From NCBI GenBank assembly GCA_016713305.1, contig JADJPK010000024.1:1-27579 (forward strand): DNA of 27,579 nt. The letters are read 5' to 3'. The position numbers and the translations under genes are program-made. Origin of the DNA: Betaproteobacteria bacterium (GTDB lineage: Bacteria > Pseudomonadota > Gammaproteobacteria > Burkholderiales > Ga0077523). The notes beneath the pieces are model-generated. The model was given only the letters and a program-made list of their open reading frames with translations. It had not been told where the DNA came from and did not search any database. Positions 8,093 through 16,237 of the stretch are shown here, piece after piece. Positions within the stretch are counted from its first letter, which is position 1. Each line of letters opens with the position of its first letter.

Positions 8093-8240
8093 CAACCGAC
8101 AACCAGCGCACCTTCAGCGACAAGGTCGGTCGCATGCCCTATCCGGCCTGGCGTGCCGGAGCGCTCCCTCACGGTTGGTCCGCTGTGTGCCAGTCACGGA
8201 CTGACAGCCGGGCGGCCGGCGCCTTGTATTCCCTCCCGAC

Positions 8241-9305
8241 TTATCCTGTTCTAAACGGCACCCATTCATGATGGGCGTAGTCGTAGAGCTGGCAGATTTG
8301 CAGGGTGTCGCGCACGCCCCGCAGCGTCGCGTCGACGCTCCACGATGGCAGCAGCGTATCCAGGTGGGCCTGCGCAGCCCTCAGCCGATAGTAGGGAATG
8401 TCCGTGCGAAGGTGGTGGACGGGATGATCCAAAATCCCGTGGAGAGAGGCGTCCAGAGCGGCTCCGGTTCTGACATGTGCAGTGAGCCCGCCCCACGGTC
8501 GCGCTCTCACCCACTCGGCGGGATCATCCGAACCACTTGATGTCAGGATGGGTGTGGTGCACGAAGATCACGAACCCCATCGTCCAGTTCCAAGCGAGGA
8601 ACGGTGAGAACGAAGGCCAGCAAGAAAGTCATTGTGAGGGTGGCCACCGCGTGAACCCGCGGATGCAACCGCGCCGAGCCAGAGCCCCAGCCACGCGATG
8701 GTGAGCATCATGTCCCACCAGACCCGCTTGGACTGACATCCCCTCCATGACAGGAGAGTTCCGAGCCAGAGCTGCTTCCACCACAATTCCACCAGATAGT
8801 AGACCCCGACACCTGGAAGCGTCCGGTACGTTCGTTCCTGCAATCGGCGCAGCGAAACCGCTGATCTGTAGTCCCTCACGTCCATGGGCACCCAGACCCG
8901 GTCGCGTCCGCGGAGATTGGTGAAGCCGTGATGCATCACGTTGTGTCCGAACTCCCACGTGGCAAAGGGCGTGAGCGTGGGAAGAAATGCGACCCGCCCG
9001 ATGATCCCGTTGAGCCGGCGAAACGCTGTAAGGCTCTGGTGGCAGGCGTCGTGTCCGAGGATGAACAGCCGCACCATCGCGACCGTCATGATGGCGCTTC
9101 CGAGCAATCCGACGCCGGGATGGTCTCCCAGTGCGGCGCCCGCGCCCACAAGGTACAGCGCGATGTCCAGGCCCGTCGTCGCCAGCGCTCGCCCTGTGGA
9201 CGGGTGCGCGTAAGCGCGAAGTTGCTTGCTCGCTGGCTGGGTACCGTTGACGCCACTACCGGTATCGCCCCCGATCCTCCGAGGGGCAACGACTCCCGGT
9301 GTCAC
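8241..9305 (-). CDS. Fatty acid desaturase family membrane enzyme
   Basis: Di-iron membrane desaturase or hydroxylase acting on acyl chains. All three histidine boxes are present: HDACH (about residues 85-89), HNVMHH (about 121-126) and HPVHH near 8430 in LDHPVHHLRTDIPYYRL. Hydrophobic helices surround them. The middle (GFVIFVHHTHPDIKWF, near 8530-8580) is in a different frame, so at least two indels separate the 5' and 3' parts. I choose GTG 9305, 8 bases after the ACP stop; an ATG at 9341 would overlap ACP. It is the last gene of the lipid operon and probably alters the chain of the product, for example by desaturation or hydroxylation of the sphingoid base or acyl group. Confidence 0.8.
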
Positions 9306-9313
9306 CGAGGGCC

Positions 9314-9580
9314 TCACGCGGTGCCACCTCCGCCACTCCAATACGCAATGATCTCACTGAGCGACCAGTCGTCCATGAATGCCTCCTCCGGGATCAACAG
9401 ATCCACCTCGTCGAGCAATGCCGCCACGATGGACGCCGTGTCAGGAGTCCGCCCCAAACTCCGACACGCGTCCCCGGTCCGATCACAAGTTCCGGTCCTC
9501 GTCGGGAGGTCTCCATCAGCCACAAGCCGTGAAACGGCAGTCCGCACGGCCCCGATGAACCCCTCTTCGTCCACTGTCAT
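9314..9580 (-). CDS. Acyl carrier protein, carrier site shifted out of frame
   Basis: Small acidic carrier (88 residues) that holds an acyl chain on a phosphopantetheine arm. The ATG 9580 is preceded by GAAGGA. The C-terminal half (ASIVAALLDEVDLLIPEEAF, then DDWSLSEIIAYW) is ACP helix II-IV. At the attachment site the frame reads GRTPDTAS, but the overlapping frame reads FGADS, and restoring two bases gives GADSLDTASIV, a proper Asp-Ser site. The Ser is therefore present in the DNA but shifted. It sits between the acyl ligase and the desaturase, so it is inferred to be dedicated to this pathway, like AcpR of Caulobacter. Confidence 0.75.
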   Translation of the reverse strand: MTVDEEGFIGAVRTAVSRLVADGDLPTRTGTCDRTGDACRSLGRTPDTASIVAALLDEVDLLIPEEAFMDDWSLSEIIAYWSGGGGTA

Positions 9581-9602
9581 CACTCACGTCCTTCGTCGCA
9601 GG

Positions 9603-11215
9603 TCAAGGTAAATCTCGCGCCACCGATCGCTGAAGCTTACCGCTCGTCGTTCTCGGGAGCGTTCGTCTGGGAACGAAGACGACATCGTCGACTGCCAAGC
9701 CGATTTCCTTCACCACGTGCCTGGACAGAATGCCTTCCCGGTCGCTCGTGGACTGCATGATGCGATCGTCCATCATCAAGACGGCCCGTTCCTCTGAACG
9801 CTCTCGTCGATCCAGGAAAAGGCGATGACGGATCCGGGTCCTGCTCGCGTCAACTCCTCCACCGCCCGTTCGATCTCGTGCGCATGGAAATTGATGCCTC
9901 CGCGGATGATTACGTCCTTGCTTCGCCCGACGACGAACACCTCCCCTGCCCTCAGAAAGCCCAGATCCCCGGTGCGCACTTCGCCACTCGTCGAAACCGT
10001 GCACCTGCGGACTCGTTCGCGGAACCGCGATTCCACTAATGCAGATCTCTCCGACCTCGGCCGCCTCCACGGGATGTCCTTGCTCGTTCCGCACAGTCAC
10101 GTGCACGCAATCCAACGGAGCACCGTTCCCGAGCATCCGGCGAGCCCCGGTCCCGTCACGTGACACGACTCGTCCGGCCAGCAACTGTTCCGAATCGAAC
10201 CCCAGTTCCAAGCGTGGCGTCCCGCGCCGGCGAGTCGACGCCGCGACGACGCTTCCGCGAGCCCATAGGCAGGCTGAAGGACCCACTCGCCGAGCCGATC
10301 GGCTCGAAGGCCTTCCTCGAACCGGATCAGGGCATGCGGAAACACGGGCTCGGCCCCCACCCACACGTAGCCGAGGCTCGAGAGATCAACCCGCGGGCGC
10401 GCTCCGCGGGACGCGAGCAGACCAAGAAGCCTCAGTGAAGACGGAGTCGCGGTAGACGGCGCACCGCGGTGGGTCTGTATCGCGGTGAGCCACGACCACG
10501 GCGTCGCGGAGAACACCTCGGTCGGCAGCATGATCAAGTCGCCACCCCCGAACAACGCCTGGGTGAACACGCCGAGCCCCATGTCGTGGTGCAGGGGCAT
10601 CCAGGATACGATCGGTGTGTCCGGACCGGTACCCGCACGCTCCGCAATCGCCGTCGCATTCGCCACGAGATGCGCATGAGTAATGGGGATCAGCCGCGGT
10701 CTGCCCGTTGTGCCGGAGGACAGTTGGAGGATCGCGAGATCGTCCGGCACTGAGTTCCACCGGATCGGACTGCCGTCATCGCTGAGCAATTGCCCGGGCT
10801 CAATGGCGTGACAAAGCGGCGTCGCGGCGCACCTACCCTCTCCAGGGTGTCGCTGGCCTTTCGGCACGAACGTCACGCCCGGTGCGACACAGCCCAGCGT
10901 ATCGCGCAACAAGGCCGCGTGGCGTACATGGCCTCGCATCTGCCACGGGAGGAGGCATACCGGCGAACGATGCATCCACGCTGCAAGGATGATCACCAGT
11001 GCGTCGAACGATGTCGGAAGCACGGATGCGATCGGTCGGCCCTCGTCGACTCCGGCTCGCGACAAGTCCCTCGACAAGGTGGCCGCGCACCTAAGCAGCC
11101 TTTCAAACCTTATCTCATCGTGGGACGCAGCGGAGTTGTAGACAATGGCACGGCCCGCGTGCCCGCGATCTGCCAATAGTGCAGGGATGGAATGGGCCGC
11201 GAGATTCTGCCCCAT
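9603..11215 (-). CDS. AMP-dependent acyl ligase (acyl-ACP synthetase / fatty acyl-AMP ligase type)
   Basis: Activates a fatty acid with ATP and is expected to load it onto the neighbouring ACP. ATG 11215 lies 5 bases after the GNAT stop. Motifs in order: LQLSSGTTGRPRLIPITH (ATP-binding A3, about residues 164-181), SWMPLHHDMGLGVF (fatty acyl-AMP ligase style), QPAYGLAEA (A5), GEICISGIAV, RTGDLGF and VVGRSKDVIIRGGINFHAHE (A7-A8; in a second frame around 9890-9990), and the A10 lysine in LPRTTSGKLQR near the C-terminus. Two or three indels lie between about 9800 and 10250. Length about 537 residues, normal. In Caulobacter sphingolipid synthesis a comparable acyl-ACP synthetase works with the dedicated ACP. 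Confidence 0.82.
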
Positions 11216-11220
11216 GTCAG

Positions 11221-12329
11221 TCAGCGTCGATCCCGCGTCCGGCTGAAGATGTGATACTCGACGCGCCGCTCCTCCGGCCCGACGAATTGCCTGAGCCACT
11301 CCTCGTCGCAGGATCCTGCAGACACCTCCCAAGAGATCCAAACGCGCGTCATCCCGCGCCTGGACATGCTGTCGAGGACAGCGCGCGCCAGCAGCGGCGC
11401 AATGCTGGAAGTGTCTTCGTCCGGATCCACGGCGAGCCAGGCCAGGAAGCCTTCCCTGACGAGATCGATCGCCCCACGCATCTCCTCGAGGTCTGCGGTC
11501 CCAGCCATGCCGCTGGCTGCTCGAAAGGACTCCGTCAGGTTGGGGAATCCACCGCAGAAGCCGACGACCTTCCCTTCGCGCCTCGCCACCACCCATAGGT
11601 CCGAAAGAATCAGCTCCCGGAGTTCCTCAGCGAGGCCGACGAAGGCATCGAGTGACAGTGCGGAGCACGAAGGAAGGCGCGCGATCGTATTGCAAAACAC
11701 TGGATGGAGTTGCGCCATCGCCGTCCGGAGGTCGGCACGGTCGAGACATTCGAAACGCAGTCTGCCCGCCGGTTCACCGCCGCGCGGGTCGCCCGTTGAC
11801 GACAGGATGCCGGGAGTAGGTATGCGTGAGAGAGCGCCGAAAGCCATGCCTTTCCAAGGAGGCGGCGACTAGGGGCACCACGGTCGGTTCGAGGAAGGGC
11901 TTGCCGCCCGTCTCGCCGTCAAAGCGTATACCACCCCCCCGCAACTGCAGTGGTGGCTGGGCTGGCGCGAGGATCCTATCGACCCGTTCATCGAGCCATG
12001 CCACCGCCTGACCGACGACATGGTCGAGCAGTTCTGCCGCATTCCCAGTCACTGCCACGTCACCGGGAACCCCAGGCGTTCGCTCCCCAGATGCACGCTG
12101 TCGCCCGGGACGTAGGCATTGCGGCTGCGCGCGAGGCCGAATCGACAGCCGCCGTGAAAGCCTCGCGCTCGGCGCACACCGATTCCCAAGGCCCCTCTCC
12201 GGCCACGATCCTGCGGTAAGCGTTCGCGCTGGTCCACGTCGGCGCGGATCTCGCCTCCTCCGCGCATGCGAGCGCCACATCGACGATCTCCGCAAACGGG
12301 CGGCCCTCCGCACGGTGCGGCGACGACAC
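11221..12329 (-). CDS. GNAT-family acyltransferase, candidate bacterial ceramide synthase
   Basis: Probable N-acyltransferase. Joined over frames, the protein has an N-terminal helical part (RPFAEIVDVALACAEEARSA), a first GNAT-like half (VHLGSERLGFPV, then AVAWLDERVDRILAP, LQLRGGGIRFDGE, LVAASLERHGF) and a second GNAT half (LRTAMAQLHPVFCNTIARLP, LILSDLWVVARREGKVVGF, then AIDLVREGFLAWLAVDPDED). This double arrangement resembles YghO-type proteins, the group to which I believe the GNAT ceramide synthase of Caulobacter (bCerS) belongs; that link is from memory. About 370 residues from GTG 12329; the start is uncertain. Indels near 12100 and 11800. It follows the PLP enzyme and precedes the acyl ligase. 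Confidence 0.6.
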
Positions 12330-12345
12330 TCCTTCGGACTGTCGC

Positions 12346-13643
12346 TTAGCGTCTGCCTGGACTCCATTTCGCCGCAGGACATACGCGAGAACTGAGACGG
12401 TCCTTTCCAGATCCTGCCGCTCGTGCTCGGCCCGGATCCTGAACCGTACACGCTCCTCACCCCTCGGTACCGCCGGCACGATCAGTCCTTCCGCCCATAC
12501 GCCTTCTCGAAACAAGTCGCGAAGGACGTCCCGCATCAGCGGTTCATAACCGATTCTGACCGAATGGATGGCTGACTCGCCTCTCTTGTACTGTGGAATT
12601 CCCTCGGCAGCCAGGCCATCCTGGAACACCTGGATATTCGCGCGCAGTCGCGCCAACAGTGCCCCGTCGTCACGGATACGCTGCAGAGCGGCCGATGCGG
12701 CCGCCGCCTGCACGCCCGGCAGACCGACGGAGAACACGATCGTCTTCGCAAAGTGGCGCAGATAGTCCGCGGTCGCCGTATCTGTGGCGATCCATCCGCC
12801 CATGCTTCCAAGCGCCTTGCTGAGCGATCCCATCAATAGATCGGGCAGCGGGCACCCTAGCGACTCCGCAGACCCGCGTCCCTGCGCTCCTAGCATCCCG
12901 GTGGCATGGGCGTCGTCCACCATGAGACGAGCGCCGTAATGGCGGGCGACCCGGGAAAGTTCTGCCAACGGCGCTACATCACCGTCGATCCCATACACGC
13001 CTTCCACAACCACCAGCACGCCGCGGTCGCTTCGCCTGACTGCACTCGTTCGAGAACCGCTGCAAGATGGTCCGGATCCGAGTGCTTGAAGCTCTCCCAG
13101 CGGCATCCTGCTGCCTTGATTCCCCTCTATGAAGCTGTAGTGGATCTGCTTGTCCACCACCACCAGATCCCGAATGCCGCAGAGCGCGCCGATGGTGCCG
13201 ATGTTGGCCGCGTGCCCTGTCGGGAACAGGACGCAGGCCTCCGCCCCCACGAAATCCGCGATGTGCCGCTCCAATTCAGTATGGAGGTCGGTCGTCCCCG
13301 CAATAGCCGGAACCGAAGACACGCTGGCCCCGTGAGATCTCAGGGCCTGGGCCGCCGCACCGAGGACCGCTTCGTCCCGCGCCAGCCCCAGGTAGTCTGC
13401 CGAGCAGAACATGATGACTTCGCGGACGCTTCCCTGTCCGTTCTCGCGGACACGGGCTCGCCCGCCGTGGTAGGACAGGACCGGCAGGAGATAGCGATCG
13501 AACTCCCGGCCCCGCCAGTCCTTCAGGAACCCCTGGAAGCGGCGCGTCCGCTCGAATAGATCGCTCGCAATGCCTTGATTGAAGTCACTCAGGGACGCGT
13601 GACGGGAGTCCACGGCCAGGATATCGCTGTCGGACGCGCTCAT
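12346..13643 (-). CDS. Serine palmitoyltransferase-like PLP enzyme (alpha-oxoamine synthase family)
   Basis: Condenses an acyl thioester with an amino acid, releasing CO2, to give an amino ketone; in sphingolipid synthesis this is the committed step. ATG 13643 overlaps the PEP-CTERM stop as ATGA. Conserved residues: His168 in DKQIHYSF (stacks on PLP), Asp243 and His246 in VDDAHATGM, and the Schiff-base Lys276 in GSLSKALGSMGG. Residues ~183-207 are out of frame; the other frame reads SFKHSDPDHLAAVLERVQSG, as expected for the family, so two indels compensate. The open frame runs on to 12060, but the family part ends near residue 430, and the alternative frame stops at TAA 12346-12348 just before the GNAT gene. 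AONS, KBL and CqsA are relatives and cannot be excluded; the ACP, ligase and GNAT neighbours favour an SPT role. Confidence 0.75.
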
Positions 13644-14941
13644 GGCGTCACCCCATCCGCGCATTCGATCGCGGGATGCAGCTGGCCCGAGCCCCTGCGC
13701 ACATCACGGTCGCGTGATGCCACTCTTGTGGGCCGCCCCAGCCGCTCCCACGCCGACAGGAGCGCCACTCCCATCGCCATGAGCAGCCACGACGCCGGTT
13801 CCGGCACTGACATCGCACTGCGGGTCCAGTCAAACCCGGATTCCGACTGAACCGAGAAGCCCGGGATCTCCTCGCCGTCCGCCAATCGGACCGACCGGAT
13901 CCCGTCCCAATACGCCGTGCTGCCGGCATCTGCGTGGCACGCGAGGTCATCATATCCAACGACATCGCAGGCGACAGCCAGCATCACTTGGAGGTCGAAG
14001 GACTCGTCGAAGCGGAACGGCACGTCAAGCGTCACGACCACGTCGTCGATCCCTTTCATGAAGCGGGTCGAATGCAGCACCACGCCAGTCTCGTTAAGTA
14101 CTGAGCGCTCGGGATACCAACCCTGCCAACCGCCGGTCACCCCCGGGTAAGCGGGGTATCTGCCCAACGGATCATAGAGGCGGGCCGCGCCGGCCTGTGT
14201 TGTGGGCGACGGGAGCATCTGCCCGACGAAATTCCGATTCAGGGCATAGAGCGCGATCTGACCTCCGCCGATGCTTTCAGCATCACCAGACTTCCCGATG
14301 AACCCGTCAAGTCGAAGCTGGACTTCCATGAATCCCAGTTGCCCCGCCCGTTCGGTGCTCATGACCGTGACACGATCGATTGACATCGCGCTCGCGAACG
14401 CGCCGGCCGGCGGCAATGCGGCATTCGCTACGGCGCGATAGACCCCGGGCGCGGCCACCGCCAGAGCGAGGAAGTTGCCGGAAGAGTTGAGCGTGCCGGT
14501 TTTCTCGAAAGGCGCGGGGTCCCTCGACCAGTTACCCAAGAGCAATCCGGGAAACGAGCCCGGCAACACGACATAGTCGCCCGATGGGTTGAACCAGTCG
14601 CCGCCCACGCCGAATTCACCGGTCGGCGAGTGGTACAACTCGGACGGCATCGCACTCGCGATCACGGGACCTAGCGTTGTACCCTTTAAATTCCTTGACA
14701 GTGAAGAAACCGCCAGTGGCGTGCGATGAGACGTACCCCCGGCGTCGTACATGTGGCAGCCGTTGGTCCAATTCCAGACATCTTCCTCGACGATCCACGT
14801 GCTGGCGCTGGCCTTGACAGTCAGCGCGTGCGCCGGCCCGGCGCCAAAGAGTGCCACGCCGGACAAGAGGATCACGCACCCGGCGACCGGAACAAGGAAA
14901 GCAGTGGCCATGAGGGAGCGAAAGAGATATCGCGATTTCAA
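13640..14941 (-). CDS. PEP-CTERM sorting-signal surface protein
   Basis: Exported protein anchored and processed by an exosortase. The C-terminus has the three-part signal: VPEPASWLL, a hydrophobic helix (MAMGVALLSAW) and a basic patch (ERLGRPTR). A further ~27 residues follow, which is unusual because most PEP-CTERM proteins end at the basic patch. The N-terminus has a signal peptide; I prefer TTG 14941 (GGAG site, then LKSRYLFRSLMATAFLVPVA) to ATG 14911, as it supplies the positive charges. The ~350-residue middle is uninterrupted, Gly/Ser-rich, and has no domain I recognise. The TGA overlaps the ATG of the PLP enzyme, so the two are translationally coupled. No exosortase gene is in this window. 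Confidence 0.85.
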   Translation of the reverse strand: MKSRYLFRSLMATAFLVPVAGCVILLSGVALFGAGPAHALTVKASASTWIVEEDVWNWTNGCHMYDAGGTSHRTPLAVSSLSRNLKGTTLGPVIASAMPSELYHSPTGEFGVGGDWFNPSGDYVVLPGSFPGLLLGNWSRDPAPFEKTGTLNSSGNFLALAVAAPGVYRAVANAALPPAGAFASAMSIDRVTVMSTERAGQLGFMEVQLRLDGFIGKSGDAESIGGGQIALYALNRNFVGQMLPSPTTQAGAARLYDPLGRYPAYPGVTGGWQGWYPERSVLNETGVVLHSTRFMKGIDDVVVTLDVPFRFDESFDLQVMLAVACDVVGYDDLACHADAGSTAYWDGIRSVRLADGEEIPGFSVQSESGFDWTRSAMSVPEPASWLLMAMGVALLSAWERLGRPTRVASRDRDVRRGSGQLHPAIECADGVTP

Positions 14942-15109
14942 TTGAGGAACTCCTTGCGTCTGTTCGACTTCCGATGAGCGGAACACCTCGTCCGCGTCCC
15001 GGCCGATAGCGGGGCATTCTCGACAGCGGGGTCGGTCATTCGGGAACGCTGACCAGGTCCGACCTATCGGCGCCACCTTGCATTCCTGCCGGAGATTTCT
15101 CGGACGATC

Positions 15110-15691
15110 TCAGCGATCGCACCGCAGTTGTGCATCGTCGCGCCACAGAATTGCGCAATCGATCCTGATCCTGGGGTCGAGCGACATGCAAGCGCTGATC
15201 AGCAGTTTGTCGACGATGTCCGCCTCGCCCTTGTCGTTCGTCCTGAATGAGACCACCTCGGACATCCCCCGCGTGTCGAGTAGCGCCAGTGCGATCGCCC
15301 CTGCCGCCTGCGCCCCCGGATCTGCGGAATGACCGGTCGCGCTATCCATGACCCTTGGGATGAACTTGTAGCGAAGCACGACCGTTCCCCTTCGACAGGA
15401 TTCCCGGAAGGTTCCGTGCAGGGTGAGCCCCACTCGATAGCGGACTGATCCGGTAGAGGTGATCGGTTCCGAGTCGAGCCTGCCGGCAACCGAGGCCGAC
15501 GCGCGACCCCCTTCCAATTGGACGTCGAGCGAAAGGGGGGGCGCGCCGAATTCTGCAGGACGCACGGGGCCGCACACTGTTGCCACCCCGACAGCGGCGA
15601 TTCCGATGGCCAGAATGCTCGTCTTGGCGGCAAGACCGTGAATGCCGGGAACTGCACCCGTGGGCGCTGCACGCAGTGGACCCGCGCTCAT
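15110..15691 (-). CDS. Exported protein of unknown function
   Basis: 193 residues from ATG 15691, overlapping the stop of the preceding small gene (ATGA). A hydrophobic segment near residues 25-45 (TSILAIGIAAVGVATVC) looks like a signal anchor. The rest is likely beta-rich (PLSLDVQLEGG, VRYRVGLTLHGTF, RRGTVVLRYKFIP). Four Cys occur after the hydrophobic segment. I do not recognise a family. It lies between the regulator and the lipid operon on the same strand as the operon, about 170 bases upstream of the PEP-CTERM gene, so it may be co-transcribed. Confidence 0.6.
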   Translation of the reverse strand: MSAGPLRAAPTGAVPGIHGLAAKTSILAIGIAAVGVATVCGPVRPAEFGAPPLSLDVQLEGGRASASVAGRLDSEPITSTGSVRYRVGLTLHGTFRESCRRGTVVLRYKFIPRVMDSATGHSADPGAQAAGAIALALLDTRGMSEVVSFRTNDKGEADIVDKLLISACMSLDPRIRIDCAILWRDDAQLRCDR

Positions 15692-15984
15692 TGCACGGCG
15701 CTCCACTCAACGTATCCCAGGCATGTCCAGTTCGAGGAATCCGAACTCGAGGTTCCGTCACGCTCGCACTGTGCGCACCACTTCCGGGTGGCCCTGAAGG
15801 CAAGTCTCAAAGGCACTGGAACCTGGATCTCCGCCGCGAGGGTCGCGCTTCTGATCGCCCAGTCGCAAGCGTCGGCGCGGGTTCGACCGGAGCCTACGGC
15901 CTGCTCCACACCACTGTCGCCTCGCGCGCTCTCGGTGGCCCCAAGAATCAGCGTCAGCCACAATGCTATGTTTCTAATAGACAA
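15688..15984 (-). CDS. Small Cys-rich secreted protein of unknown function
   Basis: 98 residues. The start is TTG 15984, supported by a strong GGGAGGGG ribosome site five bases upstream. A signal peptide (MSIRNIALWLTLILGATESA) is followed by SGRTRADACDWAIRSATLAA, a CAQCERD pair and a final WTCLGYVEW. The even number of Cys suggests disulfides in the periplasm. Family unknown. Its stop overlaps the start of the next exported protein. Confidence 0.6.
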   Translation of the reverse strand: MSIRNIALWLTLILGATESARGDSGVEQAVGSGRTRADACDWAIRSATLAAEIQVPVPLRLAFRATRKWCAQCERDGTSSSDSSNWTCLGYVEWSAVQ

Positions 15985-16237
15985 TTGCCCCTCCCAGTTT
16001 CAATTTTAGGTCTCGACATTTGGCGCAGGCTGACGGACCGTCGCAGCAAGCGGCAAGATCGGTACCGTAAATCCGCCGCGCAACGTGCCCCGACCGTGTC
16101 GGCTGGCGACCATCCGACGGAAGCGATGGGGTCAAGGCTAAGCATCTCGATTTAGCGATTCAGTAGATATTCGGGCCTCGTGTGCCCATCCGGCCGAAAT
16201 CGCGGCAAACTCGCCGAAACAACTCGAAGCGCTCGAC
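15985..16237. promoter_or_regulatory. Divergent promoter region
   Basis: 253 bases between the divergent small exported gene and the large regulator, the most AT-rich stretch nearby. On the minus strand TAAAAT (16003-16008) is a possible -10 box 18 bases before the TTG start; no matching -35 is clear. It is a natural place for the regulator to act. Confidence 0.35.

Noticed and set aside
13640..14941. An exosortase or EPS locus in this window
   Set aside because: Only the PEP-CTERM substrate is present; no EpsH-like membrane protein or glycosyltransferase was seen.
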